Source of the DNA: Candidatus Rifleibacteriota bacterium
GTDB lineage: Bacteria > Muiribacteriota > Ozemobacteria > Ozemobacterales > Ozemobacteraceae
Direction of reading: 5' to 3'
Assembly: GCA_015233155.1 (NCBI GenBank)
Contig: JADFYG010000013.1
Span: forward strand, 33,740 to 97,739
Length of the DNA: 64,000 bases
The notes below the pieces were generated by a model. It was given only the letters and a program-made list of their open reading frames with translations, did no database searches and had not been told where the DNA came from. Shown in pieces: positions 1-9,762 of this stretch (the first letter of the stretch is position 1; each line of letters opens with the position of its first letter). Both the position numbers and the translations under genes were made by a program.

Positions 1-464
1 TAGCTCTCGCGAACTTCCTCGGGTTTTCCATCAGCACCGATTTTCCAGCTTTTGGTGCGACTCCAGGAGTTGCCGCTGACGATATTTGGGAGTTTCGCAG
101 CTGCATTCAATGTGTCGTTAACGTAATCCGCGTTGGTTTTTCCGGTTTTCGAATTAACGTCGATTCCTGAGTTGGAGATAACTTGGCCGTTTTGTGTGGT
201 AGTGCCGTGCCCACTTATTACATGGTCGATTTTATCGTAGCCGTCAGAGCTTCCGGTCGTGTTTCCGGATGAAGTCGATGGGCCGGAATTCGTTGTAGAC
301 GATGTTTCTCCTGTTTTGTGGTTAACTGTAGTGACTGTCGTTGCTCCGGTCTTCGGATCAACTGTTGTGGTTGTCGTTACTTCGTCTTCAGCTGCGACTG
401 AAGAGACCCAAAGATTTCCGAAGGCCAATAACAGCACTAAGACCAGCATTAAGTGTCTTTTCAT
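1..464 (-). CDS. Secreted Thr/Ser-rich protein, 3' end beyond left edge
   Basis: Reading the minus strand from an ATG at 464-462 gives an open frame of about 154 codons that runs off the window. It begins with a clear signal peptide (MKRHLMLVLVLLLAFG, ending near VAA-ED), followed by a Thr-rich stretch (DEVTTTTTVDPKTGATTV) and Asn/Ser/Gly-rich sequence. An AGGCGG-type ribosome binding site lies about 10 bases upstream. Each repeat-like unit resembles T-T-x-V-(D/N)-x-K-T-G-x-T, as seen in secreted repeat proteins. No enzymatic domain is visible in the available part. Export across the inner membrane is inferred from the signal peptide; function is unknown. Confidence 0.75.
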   Translation of the reverse strand, partial: MKRHLMLVLVLLLAFGNLWVSSVAAEDEVTTTTTVDPKTGATTVTTVNHKTGETSSTTNSGPSTSSGNTTGSSDGYDKIDHVISGHGTTTQNGQVISNSGIDVNSKTGKTNADYVNDTLNAAAKLPNIVSGNSWSRTKSWKIGADGKPEEVRES

Positions 465-605
465 ATATATTACACCGCCTTTTCGGAAATTTACCATTTC
501 AGTAATCTTATTAAAGTATAACAGCTATTGAAACTTCCTGCCAAGATAGCCGATATAGATTATAGATGGGAATATTTGTGTTCCCGGAAAGGTTGGCATT
601 GGAAG

Positions 606-1064
606 ATGGCGGATCTTCAATTAATCACCTGTCATATTTGCGGAGCTGTGATGGTGAAGTTTTTGCGGGATATCTGTTCAAAATGTCATCAGGAAGAAGA
701 AGAATACTTTATTCAGGTGAAAGATTATATACGAGCGCATCCAGGAGCATCAATCGGTGAAGTGGCTGGGAATGTGGGAATTGCGGTGAAACGAGTGGAA
801 CACTTTGTGAATTCGGGACGTCTGGAGAGGGCTGGAGTGCACATTACACATGAATGCCAGACCTGCGGACTTATAATTTCAGACGGCATTATATGTCCCA
901 AATGTTCCACGGGATTACAGACTCAGGTCGATTCCCTGAAAAAGTCGATATCCGATGAAAAGCCGAAACAACCGCAAACTGCGGCTGATAAAGACAAATC
1001 CAAGGATAAAAGTAAGAAGGGGAAGGATGATGAAGGCTTACATATTGGGAAAAATAAAAAATGA
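606..1064 (+). CDS. YvyF-like zinc-ribbon / helix-turn-helix protein
   Basis: A protein of about 152 residues with two CxxC...CxxC knuckles: CHICG...CSKC near the N-terminus and CQTCG...CPKC around residue 85. Between them is a helical segment (VKDYIRAHPGASIGEVAGNVGIAVKRVEHFV) that looks like a small winged or MerR-like helix-turn-helix. The tail is a Lys/Asp/Ser-rich disordered extension (KDKSKDKSKKGK). This order matches the flagellar-operon protein family typified by Bacillus YvyF, although no flagellar genes are in view. I start at ATG 606, where the zinc domain begins; the frame is open back to a TTG at 528 but the added residues are not convincing. The role is inferred only from fold. 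Confidence 0.65.
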   Translation: MADLQLITCHICGAVMVKFLRDICSKCHQEEEEYFIQVKDYIRAHPGASIGEVAGNVGIAVKRVEHFVNSGRLERAGVHITHECQTCGLIISDGIICPKCSTGLQTQVDSLKKSISDEKPKQPQTAADKDKSKDKSKKGKDDEGLHIGKNKK

Positions 1065-1241
1065 GTTTTTCTTCTTCGTCTTAATACTATTAATTTCGTT
1101 TAGTTGAAATGGGTTCTTGGGTGTGGTATGTTGTAAGGCATTTTGTATTCGATCGGGGTACGGCGCCACTTTTCATGAGTTGGTATTGTTTTGCCGGGCC
1201 ACGATGAGATATTTTTTCGAACACCAGTTTTGGGAGAAGCT

Positions 1242-3404
1242 ATGAATCCAGGTGAGGATAAGGCCGAATTCAGCCTCAGTAGCGAGTTTTTCAAGAAACT
1301 CAACCAACAGATAGTCCAGAAGGACAACCTCATCAAACTGCTTCAGCTTCAGATCAAAAATCTGAAGGCCCAGCTCGAAGATGGGGGCGGGGACGGTCCG
1401 AAAAAGGCTGATCTCGTCAAGGCTCTCGAGGCGAAAGAGACGGAGACCAAGAGCCTTGAATCTGAGCTTACATCACAAAAAGAGCAGCTTGCGTCCGCCC
1501 TTCACGAGAAGGATGCGCAGATTCAGGCATTGAACAGGGCTATTGAGGAGCAGCAGAAGACCGCTTCGCATGAGCCGGTCCCCATGGAAGACCCGCGGGT
1601 TCCTGAGCTCCAGGCAAGCATTGCCCGTCTTGAAGAAGAGCTAGCGGCGGAACACCAGAAAGTTGCATCCGCCGAAGAAGCGATTTCCGCGGAAAAAAGT
1701 AATGCCGCTGCAATGGCGCAGCTGCAATCGAATCTTGAGACCGAGTTGGCCGGAGTTCGGGCGCGCCTGGAAGAAGCGGAGGCTTTTGCGAAAACTGCCG
1801 CCGCTCAGCCTGAACCCGCGCCTGTTACCGAGCCTTCGCCCGAGCTGACTGCCCGGATAGCTGAGTTAGAGGCTGAGATCGTCAGCCTGCAAACTTCCTT
1901 GTCTCAAAAAGATGAGCAGATCACTGCTTTGTCGTCGGCAGGCATAGGAGCACCGGAGCCAGATGGTGGGCTCGTTTCTGAACTGTCCGATGTAAAAGCT
2001 GAGCTGGAAATGCTTCGTTCCAAGTCCTCAGAAGAAGCTGTACGAGCCTCAGAGCTCGAGTCCGCTCTGGCGACTTCTCAGGTTGAAGCAGCCAAAGTTG
2101 CCTCACTTGAGGCAAAAATTCGTAATTTAGAGGCTGAGGGTCTCGATATGACCGAGACCGCCATGAAACTTACTGCCCTGGAATCCGAACGGGAGAGACT
2201 TGCAGTTGAAGTACAGACTTTAAGGGCTGCCCAGGAAAGTTCCAATGCGGAAATCGCCAGTCTGACATCAAGTTTGGCCTCGGTTTCGAATGCGGACTCA
2301 GAAATATCCGCCCGAGACCTGGAAATAGCCGCGCTCAAAGCTGTTCAGGCCACTAATATGGTTTCGATGGCGGAACTAAAAGGTACTCTTGCCGTCACCC
2401 TGGAAGAGGTCGCCCATTACAAAGCCGCCGCCGAGGCCAAAAGCTCTCACGCCGCCGATGCCGATATAGCAATGAAAGCTGAAGTGGACTTATTGACAGG
2501 GCAGGTTGCTGACCAGTTGTTGGCAATACAGAAGTTCGAGCAGGTGCTCCGACAAACCCAGGAAGAAGTCACACGCCGGGACGAAGAAATCGCTTTGTTA
2601 CAAAAGAGGCTTGGCGAAAATTCATCATCCGGAAAATCAATTCTGTTCTCTTCGGACAGCGAGGTATTGACACACTTCATCGACTTCTTCGATGGTCTCG
2701 ATTCGTTTCTTTTGCAGAACCAGATTCCCGAACTTCAGGTTTTGCATAAGCAGTTGCTCGATCGTCTGATTCTGCCGAATCAGATCGAGTATATGCCTGT
2801 TATTTCAGAAGAGTTTAATCCGACACGACATGTTGCGACCGATTATTTCCGCTCGGACCGGTTTGCAGACAAGATGATCGTTTTCGAAGTCGAAAAGGGC
2901 TATCGACGCGGGGATTCCGTAGTCAAGAAATCGAAGGTCTGGGTTGTTCAGAATCTGTTCAGTTGCCCAAGCTGCAATGTCATGCAGACAAATGCCGATA
3001 GCCGGTTTTGTCACTTGTGCGGAGCAAAGATCGTTGCGCCCAACGGGCTGCCGGTTGATTCTTTACCCACCTTCGAACCAACTCCGGCGACTTATTTGCG
3101 CTTTGCTGATCGCATGATCGAAGAAAGCCGATATTCCGAAGCTCGCATATACCTGGAAGACGGCCTTTCACTCGACGGCGAGTTTGTGCCTATATTGGTG
3201 CGTCTTGCCGATGTCCATGGATTTGCTTCAGAGTTCTCGAAAGCCGTTGAGGTTCTTCAGAAGGCTGTGGCTTTGAAACCAGATCCTAAGCTGGTGGAGC
3301 GCATTCATGCTCTCGAAGTTAAAAACACGATTTCCAAGCAGGCGAAAAGCCTCAATTTGCCGCCCGGCGAATTTGACAAGCTCATGAAGCTGATTCAGGA
3401 GTGA
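1242..3404 (+). CDS. Long coiled-coil protein with C-terminal zinc ribbon and TPR
   Basis: About 720 residues. Residues ~15-470 are almost wholly heptad-type coiled coil rich in Glu, Lys, Ala, Gln and Leu. Then comes a globular segment (~480-600), a zinc ribbon (CPSC...CHLC) and a TPR-like tail (LRFADRMIEESRYSEARIY and following). The start chosen is the ATG at 1242 because GGGAG sits just upstream; the frame is open 17 codons further. No signal peptide or membrane segment is visible, so a cytoplasmic scaffold is likely. Zinc ribbons joined to unrelated modules recur in this window (cyclase, PrsW-like, TolB-like proteins). Function unknown; coiled-coil composition makes family assignment by eye unreliable. 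Confidence 0.8.
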   Translation: MNPGEDKAEFSLSSEFFKKLNQQIVQKDNLIKLLQLQIKNLKAQLEDGGGDGPKKADLVKALEAKETETKSLESELTSQKEQLASALHEKDAQIQALNRAIEEQQKTASHEPVPMEDPRVPELQASIARLEEELAAEHQKVASAEEAISAEKSNAAAMAQLQSNLETELAGVRARLEEAEAFAKTAAAQPEPAPVTEPSPELTARIAELEAEIVSLQTSLSQKDEQITALSSAGIGAPEPDGGLVSELSDVKAELEMLRSKSSEEAVRASELESALATSQVEAAKVASLEAKIRNLEAEGLDMTETAMKLTALESERERLAVEVQTLRAAQESSNAEIASLTSSLASVSNADSEISARDLEIAALKAVQATNMVSMAELKGTLAVTLEEVAHYKAAAEAKSSHAADADIAMKAEVDLLTGQVADQLLAIQKFEQVLRQTQEEVTRRDEEIALLQKRLGENSSSGKSILFSSDSEVLTHFIDFFDGLDSFLLQNQIPELQVLHKQLLDRLILPNQIEYMPVISEEFNPTRHVATDYFRSDRFADKMIVFEVEKGYRRGDSVVKKSKVWVVQNLFSCPSCNVMQTNADSRFCHLCGAKIVAPNGLPVDSLPTFEPTPATYLRFADRMIEESRYSEARIYLEDGLSLDGEFVPILVRLADVHGFASEFSKAVEVLQKAVALKPDPKLVERIHALEVKNTISKQAKSLNLPPGEFDKLMKLIQE

Positions 3405-3478
3405 CCGAATGGTCTCTGCGCCTTGAAATAAGCGTGAGAGATCGAGCGGGCCTCCTGATCGTGAGTCATTCAGGTATT

Positions 3479-3504
3479 ATGGGGCACGGAAAACCGTGCT
3501 CCAT
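3479..3504 (+). terminator. Rho-independent terminator before valS
   Basis: An 11-bp stem (ATGGGGCACGG / CCGTGCTCCAT, one G-T pair) with an AAAA loop, followed by a T-rich stretch. It separates the coiled-coil gene from valS. Confidence 0.65.
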
Positions 3505-3551
3505 ATCTGTTTATAGCTTTATTCATTTTTACGAAAAAGATCGGAACAAAC

Positions 3552-6263
3552 ATGACGACACAAAACTCGCCCCAATCAGAGCAAACCTCCCGAACCCGGG
3601 AAGTGCCGCAAACTCCCCTGGACAAAGCTTACAGTCCCGCCTTGGTAGAAGATAGACGCTACCAGGAATGGGAATCCTCCGGCGCTTTTCATGCCGAAGA
3701 GACAACTGTTCGACCCACATTCACCATCGTGATTCCCCCGCCAAATGTCACCGGAATGTTGACAATGGGGCATGTACTAAATAACACGCTTCAGGACATA
3801 TTGATTCGCTACCATCGCATGGATGGGCAGGAAACCTTATGGCTTCCCGGCACTGATCATGCGGGAATTGCAACGCAAAATGTTGTCGAGAAGGCGCTTG
3901 CCAAGGAAAAAATAAATCGTCACCAGCTTGGTCGCGAAAAATTTCTGGAACACGTCTGGGCCTGGAAGGAAAAATATGGCGGAATCATTATAGATCAGCT
4001 CAAACGGCTTGGATGTTCCTGTGACTGGCAACGCGAGCGATTCACCATGGATGAAGGGCTGTCGAGGGCCGTTCAGGAAAGCTTTGTTAAACTTTATGAA
4101 CAAGGACTGATCTACAAGGGCAAATACATAATTAACTGGTGTCCGCGTTGTCGAACTGCTTTGTCCGACGAAGAAAAAATTCCGGAAGATACCAAGGGAC
4201 ACCTATGGTACATAAAATATCCACTGAAGAGCGGCAAAGGATACGTCACCGTTGCCACAACGCGGCCGGAAACGATGCTTGGGGATACCGCCGTGGCCGT
4301 GAATCCTGAGGACGATAGATTTCGCGCACTTATCGGCGAAAAGCTCATACTGCCGATTTTGCAGCGGGAGATTCCGATTATAGCTGACGATTTCGTCGAT
4401 CCGCAGTTTGGCACCGGGGCGGTTAAAGTAACGCCGGCTCATGATCCCAACGATTTTGAGATGGGGCGACGACATTCTCTTCCCCAGATCATTGTCATGG
4501 ATGAAGCGGGCGTAATGAATGATGCCGCAGGCCCGTACAAAGGAGTCGAGCGCTTTAAGTGCCGCGAACAACTGGTACTCGACCTGCAGGAAAAAGGTGT
4601 GCTCGAAAAAATCGAAGACCATGCTTTGGCCGTAGGTCACTGCGAGCGGTGCAATACAGTTATTGAGCCATATCTTTCTGACCAGTGGTTTGTGAAGATG
4701 AAGCCGCTTGCCGAAAAGGCTATCGAGGCGGTGAAGACCGGAAAGCTGCGTTTCACGCCTGAGCGCTGGGTGGGCGTATATCTGCACTGGATGGAAAATA
4801 TCCGTGACTGGTGCATCAGTCGCCAATTATGGTGGGGACATCGCATTCCCGCATACACCTGCGGTGCCTGTAGCGAAGTGATGGTTGCGAAAGAGCATCC
4901 GAAAGCCTGTAAAAAATGTGGTGCGACAGATAGACTGACCCAGGACGAGGATGTTCTGGATACGTGGTTTTCATCGTGGCTGTGGCCATTTTCGACTCTG
5001 GGGTGGCCTGATGAAACTTTGAGTTTGCGCAAATTCTATCCAACCGATACGTTGATTACAGGTCCCGACATCATTTTTTTCTGGGTGGCACGCATGGTCA
5101 TGGCTGGGTATGCCTTCATGGGCGAGTGTCCGTTCCATGACGTATACTTCACCAGTATTGTCCGCGACATGAAGGGCCGAAAGATGAGCAAGAGTCTGGG
5201 CAACTCCCCAGATCCGCTCGAAATAATAGCTAAATACGGTGCCGATGCCCTGCGCTTTACCGTCATCTATCTGGCGCCCGTAGGCCAGGACATCCGCTTC
5301 TCTGCTGACAAAGTAGAGATGGGGCGGAACTTTGCCAATAAGCTTTGGAATGCATCGCGGTTCGTCCTTATGAATCTCGGGGAAGACTTCAGACTGGAGA
5401 TTTCACCCGCGTGCGCATCTTCAGGCAGGGGTTCAACATGGGATCGCTGGATTGTTTCGCGGCTGCATGGTGCGATCGAGCAGACCCGTAAGTGTCTTGC
5501 TGATGGCCAGTACAGATTCAATGATGCGCTCAAGACTGTATATGATTTTATCTGGGATGAATTCTGCGACTGGTACATAGAAATGAGCAAACCGGTTTTG
5601 TTTGGCCCGGATGGCCCGGATAAAGATGCACTTCGCCAGACGTTGGTCGAAGTCATTGATGGGGCGTTGCGCCTGCTCCATCCGTTCATGCCGTTTGTGA
5701 CCGAAGAAATCTGGCAGAAGCTTCCCGGATCAAGTGGAATGCTTATCAATGCCGCGTTTCCCGCGTTCGATGGTGCGTGTGTAAATGTTCCGCTTGAAAA
5801 CGAGGTTCGCGATGTCATGGAGGCTGTTCGTGTTATTCGCAATCTGCGTGCATCAGCGAATATTTCTCCCGCGAAAAAACTTATCATTCGTGTGCTTAAC
5901 AGCGGATCACATGCAGGTTTATTCCAGGAACACGCAGCGATGATCCGTAATTTGGCCGGAGTCGAAAGGATCGAACTGGTCGATGCGAAACCTGCCAAAC
6001 ATCTGATTGGTCTGATGAACGAGACCGAAGTGTGTCTGAATCTCGAAGGTCTTATTGATGCTCCTCCGGAGATCGCCCGGATCAGCGCTGAAATTGCCAA
6101 ACTGGAAAAAGAGATCGAGCGCATATCGGTAAAACTCGCAGACACCGGATTCGTAGCAAAGGCTCCTGCCGAAGTGGTCGATGGTTTTCGCGCCAGCCTG
6201 GATGGTTACCGTATACAAAATGAAAAACTCGGCCTGTATCTGGCCGAATTAAGGAAGTTATAA
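3552..6263 (+). CDS. valS: Valine--tRNA ligase
   Basis: 903 residues, the usual length for class I ValRS. It charges tRNA-Val in the cytoplasm. Visible signatures: PPPNVTGMLTMGH (HIGH-type motif, residues ~62-74), the CP1 editing domain with TTRPETMLGDTAVAV (~residues 236-250), a cysteine pair set around residues 436-457 (CGAC...CKKC), the KMSKS loop (KGRKMSKSLGN, ~542) and an anticodon-binding region ending in the C-terminal coiled-coil arm typical of ValRS. The HIGH motif reads TMGH rather than HIGH, as is common in ValRS. It is followed after 3 bases by tyrS, so the two are probably co-transcribed. No T-box leader was recognised upstream. Confidence 0.97.
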   Translation: MTTQNSPQSEQTSRTREVPQTPLDKAYSPALVEDRRYQEWESSGAFHAEETTVRPTFTIVIPPPNVTGMLTMGHVLNNTLQDILIRYHRMDGQETLWLPGTDHAGIATQNVVEKALAKEKINRHQLGREKFLEHVWAWKEKYGGIIIDQLKRLGCSCDWQRERFTMDEGLSRAVQESFVKLYEQGLIYKGKYIINWCPRCRTALSDEEKIPEDTKGHLWYIKYPLKSGKGYVTVATTRPETMLGDTAVAVNPEDDRFRALIGEKLILPILQREIPIIADDFVDPQFGTGAVKVTPAHDPNDFEMGRRHSLPQIIVMDEAGVMNDAAGPYKGVERFKCREQLVLDLQEKGVLEKIEDHALAVGHCERCNTVIEPYLSDQWFVKMKPLAEKAIEAVKTGKLRFTPERWVGVYLHWMENIRDWCISRQLWWGHRIPAYTCGACSEVMVAKEHPKACKKCGATDRLTQDEDVLDTWFSSWLWPFSTLGWPDETLSLRKFYPTDTLITGPDIIFFWVARMVMAGYAFMGECPFHDVYFTSIVRDMKGRKMSKSLGNSPDPLEIIAKYGADALRFTVIYLAPVGQDIRFSADKVEMGRNFANKLWNASRFVLMNLGEDFRLEISPACASSGRGSTWDRWIVSRLHGAIEQTRKCLADGQYRFNDALKTVYDFIWDEFCDWYIEMSKPVLFGPDGPDKDALRQTLVEVIDGALRLLHPFMPFVTEEIWQKLPGSSGMLINAAFPAFDGACVNVPLENEVRDVMEAVRVIRNLRASANISPAKKLIIRVLNSGSHAGLFQEHAAMIRNLAGVERIELVDAKPAKHLIGLMNETEVCLNLEGLIDAPPEIARISAEIAKLEKEIERISVKLADTGFVAKAPAEVVDGFRASLDGYRIQNEKLGLYLAELRKL

Positions 6264-6266
6264 GCC

Positions 6267-7490
6267 GTGTCATTTGCACTGACCCCGAAAGAACAGTTGG
6301 AAGTCGTTTCCATTGGCGCTGCCGATCTCATTTCCAAAGAGGAATTGCTCGCCAAATTCGAAAAATCATACAAGACCGGCAAACCTCTCGTCGTAAAACT
6401 CGGTGCCGACCCATCCGCCCCGGATATACATCTCGGGCACACGGTAGTTCTGCAGAAGCTCCGGCAATTCCAGAATCTCGGCCATCAGGCCGTTTTTCTG
6501 ATCGGCGATTTCACCGGGCGGGTTGGCGATCCGACCGGGAAAAAGAAGACCCGGCCGGCGCTTTCCGAAGAGGACGTCATGAAAAATGCCGATACCTACA
6601 AAACACAAATCGGCAAGATTCTCGACTTGTCGAAAACGAAGATTGTTTTCAACAGTCATTGGTTGAATGCTATGACTTTTGCTGACGTTCTGAAGCTGAC
6701 CGGACAATATACGGTTGCACGAATGCTGGAACGCGATGATTTTTCGACCCGCTTCAAAAATCAGACACCGATCAGCATTGTCGAGTTCATGTATCCGCTG
6801 ATGCAGGGGTATGATTCGGTTGCGTTGCAGGCCGACGTCGAGCTTGGCGGAGTCGATCAGACTTTCAATCTGCTGGTCGGTCGTGAATTGCAGCGTTCAT
6901 ATGGACAGGAGCCCCAGGTAACGCTGACTCTGCCGATTCTCGAAGGACTCGATGGCAAGGAGAAAATGTCTAAAAGTCTCGGGAACTACGTTGGAATAAA
7001 TGAATCCGCCGACCAGATTTTCGGTAAGCTCATGTCTATTCCGGACGAGCTCATGCCGCGTTATTTCGATTTGCTTACAGACCTCTCTCCAGCAGATATA
7101 ACAGCCGTAAAAGAACGCATGAAGATTGAACCCAAGGCTGTAAAAGTACAACTGGCCCGTACTATTGCCGCCAAATATCACGGTGATGCGGCTGGAGCCG
7201 CCGCCGAAGCGGGCTTTGAAAAAATGTTCGGCAAGAGCGGGGATGGGGTTCCTGAGCATGTCGAAGAAATTAATTTGTCTGCTCCTGCCGATGGGCTGGC
7301 GCTCGTCAAAATTCTCGTTCAGGCAGGGCTTGCGCCCTCAGGCGGAGAAGCTCGCAGACTTATCACTCAGGGCGGAGTGAAGATCGATCAGACAAAGCAG
7401 GATGACCCGGCAAAGATGTTCAAAGCAGGAGAAAGTTTCCTTCTGCAGTCCGGAAAACGTCATTTTCGCAAGGTAACAATAAAAGCCTGA
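6267..7490 (+). CDS. tyrS: Tyrosine--tRNA ligase
   Basis: 407 residues starting at GTG 6267, with AAGGAAG at the correct distance inside the end of valS. It charges tRNA-Tyr. The protein shows the class I HIGH-type motif (PDIHLGH, ~residues 54-60), a KMSKS loop (KEKMSKSLGNY, ~231) and a C-terminal S4 RNA-binding domain (GLAPSGGEARRLITQGGVKID, ~residues 357-377). The insertion pattern and length resemble the TyrZ-type subfamily rather than the E. coli TyrS type; that subfamily call is my inference. Probably translated from the valS message. Confidence 0.96.
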   Translation: MSFALTPKEQLEVVSIGAADLISKEELLAKFEKSYKTGKPLVVKLGADPSAPDIHLGHTVVLQKLRQFQNLGHQAVFLIGDFTGRVGDPTGKKKTRPALSEEDVMKNADTYKTQIGKILDLSKTKIVFNSHWLNAMTFADVLKLTGQYTVARMLERDDFSTRFKNQTPISIVEFMYPLMQGYDSVALQADVELGGVDQTFNLLVGRELQRSYGQEPQVTLTLPILEGLDGKEKMSKSLGNYVGINESADQIFGKLMSIPDELMPRYFDLLTDLSPADITAVKERMKIEPKAVKVQLARTIAAKYHGDAAGAAAEAGFEKMFGKSGDGVPEHVEEINLSAPADGLALVKILVQAGLAPSGGEARRLITQGGVKIDQTKQDDPAKMFKAGESFLLQSGKRHFRKVTIKA

Positions 7491-7527
7491 TTTCGCGTCA
7501 ACTTTTGCTTGTAATCTGCGCGGATTT

Positions 7528-7700
7528 AACCGCAGATAAAAGCGAATGAACCCAGATGAACATATATGGACTCCTGTTCGGTCTTAATCTGTGTCCATCC
7601 GTGTTCATCTGTGGTTCCCTCTCTTTCCGGTCTTTTCTGTGGTTTTTTCTCTTTTAGGTTTTAATCTGTGTTCATTCCGTGTTCATCTGTGGTTAATTCT
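7528..7700. repeat. Dispersed TCTGTG/ATCTGTGGTTA intergenic repeat block
   Basis: The tyrS-thrS gap (7491-7845) is filled with degenerate copies of a short unit such as ATCTGTGTTCATCTGTGGTT, with the complementary form (TTAACCGCAGATAAAAGCGA) at the left end. The same unit recurs at 16255-16412, 37567-37617, 45015-45118 and 60814-60840. An open frame at 7591-7827 made of this repeat encodes low-complexity sequence and is not considered a gene. Confidence 0.8.
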
Positions 7701-7845
7701 TCTTTCTTTTAATCTTTATCCTTGCCGAAATCGTCTCGACGAATTATCATGTTTGCAACTGTTTTGCGACGACCGACGAGTCGTCTTGTGTATTCACGGA
7801 AATTTGTCAATGGAAATTCGTTTTTGATCGAAGGAGTCTTTCGAT

Positions 7846-9762
7846 ATGTCCGATAAAATTGTTTTAACGCTTCCGGATGGCAAGAGCGTCGAACATCCGG
7901 CAGGAATAATAGCCCTGGATGCCGCGCGTGCGATCGGTCCTAAGCTTGCGGAAGCCGCAATTGCGGCCAAACTCGATGGTCAATTCATAGACCTTCGCGC
8001 GACAATTCCTCATTCCGGGAAGCTCGAGATCGTGACTCTCAAATCTCCGGATGCCGCCGAGGTATATCGTCACTCGATGGCCCATATACTTGCCGAGGCC
8101 GTTCGGAAACTGTTTCCGGATGCGCAGTTCGGTATCGGGCCGACCATCGAAAATGGTTTTTATTACGACTTCCTGCTGTCGCGGTCGCTCACCACTGAGG
8201 ATCTCGAAATAGTTGAGAAGGAAATGAAGGCTATTATTGCAGCGAAAGAGCCTTTTTCATATGCTCTTCTGACCAAAGCTGAGGCGATGGAAACTTTCAG
8301 AAAGCTGAATCAGCCATTAAAACTTGAGCTGATAGGCGAAATTCCTGACGAGAAGGTTTCGGTATATACGCAGGGTGAGTTTGCTGATCTATGCAGAGGC
8401 CCGCATCTTCCGCATTCCGGCGTAATCAAGCATTTCAAATTACTTTCTGTTGCCGGTGCGTATTGGCGCGGAGACGAGAAGAAGCCGATGCTGCAGCGGA
8501 TTTATGGCACAGCCTTCGCGACCAAAGAAGAGCTGGATGCATACATGAATATGCTTGAAGAGGCTAAAAAACGTGATCATCGAAAGCTGGGAAAGGAGCT
8601 CGATCTTTTCTCCGTACATGAAGAAGTTGGTCCGGGGCTTGTTTTCTGGCATCCGAAGGGTGCACGTATCCGCCATATCATAGAAAGTTTCTGGAAGGAG
8701 CAGCATTTCAGAAATGGTTATGAAATGGTATACACCCCACACATCGGCCGTGCATGGCTCTGGGAAACCAGCGGTCATCTCGGCTTTTATAAAGACAGCA
8801 TGTACAGCCCCATGAAGATTGATGAGTTCGATTATTTCATCAAGCCCATGAATTGTCCGTTTCACATCATGATCTACAAGACCCAAAACCGTTCTTATCG
8901 CGATCTTCCGCTGCGCTGGGCCGAGCTTGGCACAGTTTATCGCTACGAGAAGAGCGGTGTTCTGCATGGTTTGTTACGGGTGCGCGGATTTACCCAGGAT
9001 GATGCACATATCCTCTGCACTCCCGAGCAGATAGAGTCTGAAATCTCCGAGGTATTGCGCTTCAGTCTTTCTATCTGGCGGGCGTTTGGCTTTGAAAAAG
9101 TCAAGGCGTATCTCGCCACGCGCCCGGAAAAAGCAGTAGGCGAACCCACCCGCTGGGATCAGGCAATCGAGTCCCTTAAGCGTGCCGTCGACAAGGAAGG
9201 GCTCGAATGTGAGATCGATGAGGGTGGGGGGGCATTCTATGGTCCGAAGATAGATCTCAAGATCAAGGATGCCATTGGACGTGAATGGCAAATGACCACC
9301 ATACAATTTGACTTCAATGAGCCTGAGCGATTTGACATGACATATATCGGTGCAGATGGCGAGAAGCATCGCCCATATATGGTTCATCGGGCATTGCTAG
9401 GCTCGCTGGAACGATTTTTCGGAGTTCTGTTGGAACACCACGGCGGAGCGATGCCGACTTGGCTCGCGCCCGTTCAGGTCATCATACTTCCGATTTCCGA
9501 CAAGCATATCGATTACGCCAAAAAGGTGGAAGATGGATTCAGGCGGGCGGGGATTCGCGTAAATACGGACTTCCGCAGCGACAAGATCGGATACAAGATT
9601 CGCGCGGCACAACTCATGAAGATCCCATTCATGGTTGTGCTTGGCGACGAAGAAGCGAACGCAGGGACTATTACAGTTCGCAAGCGGTCGGGTGAAAATA
9701 TGCCCGGACTTTCGCTCGAAGCTTTCGTGAAAGGTGAGGAATGGAAAAAGGAAAGCTGTTGA
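7846..9762 (+). CDS. thrS: Threonine--tRNA ligase
   Basis: 638 residues, full length for bacterial ThrRS, with ribosome binding site GAAGGAG before ATG 7846. The order is an N-terminal TGS domain (residues 1-63), the second additional/editing domain (HSMAHILAEAV at ~77; CRGPHLPHSG at ~184), the class II catalytic core with the zinc cysteine in MNCPFH (~336), motif 2 (RYEKSGVLHGLLRVRGFTQDD) and motif 3 (HRALLGSLERFFGVLLEHH), and the anticodon-binding domain. It charges tRNA-Thr and hydrolyses mischarged Ser-tRNA-Thr. Third of three synthetase genes in a row. The next gene overlaps its 3' end by 22 bases. Confidence 0.97.
   Translation: MSDKIVLTLPDGKSVEHPAGIIALDAARAIGPKLAEAAIAAKLDGQFIDLRATIPHSGKLEIVTLKSPDAAEVYRHSMAHILAEAVRKLFPDAQFGIGPTIENGFYYDFLLSRSLTTEDLEIVEKEMKAIIAAKEPFSYALLTKAEAMETFRKLNQPLKLELIGEIPDEKVSVYTQGEFADLCRGPHLPHSGVIKHFKLLSVAGAYWRGDEKKPMLQRIYGTAFATKEELDAYMNMLEEAKKRDHRKLGKELDLFSVHEEVGPGLVFWHPKGARIRHIIESFWKEQHFRNGYEMVYTPHIGRAWLWETSGHLGFYKDSMYSPMKIDEFDYFIKPMNCPFHIMIYKTQNRSYRDLPLRWAELGTVYRYEKSGVLHGLLRVRGFTQDDAHILCTPEQIESEISEVLRFSLSIWRAFGFEKVKAYLATRPEKAVGEPTRWDQAIESLKRAVDKEGLECEIDEGGGAFYGPKIDLKIKDAIGREWQMTTIQFDFNEPERFDMTYIGADGEKHRPYMVHRALLGSLERFFGVLLEHHGGAMPTWLAPVQVIILPISDKHIDYAKKVEDGFRRAGIRVNTDFRSDKIGYKIRAAQLMKIPFMVVLGDEEANAGTITVRKRSGENMPGLSLEAFVKGEEWKKESC

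Noticed and set aside
3405..3551. Possible T-box leader upstream of valS
   Set aside because: Only a simple terminator hairpin is visible; no specifier stem or conserved T-box sequence was found.
5267..6145. 292-codon open frame antisense to valS
   Set aside because: It lies wholly inside a clearly identified gene; Ser/Arg/Ile-rich antisense composition and no ribosome binding site.
7591..7827. 78-codon open frame between tyrS and thrS
   Set aside because: It consists of the ATCTGTG repeat family, has biased low-complexity composition and no ribosome binding site.
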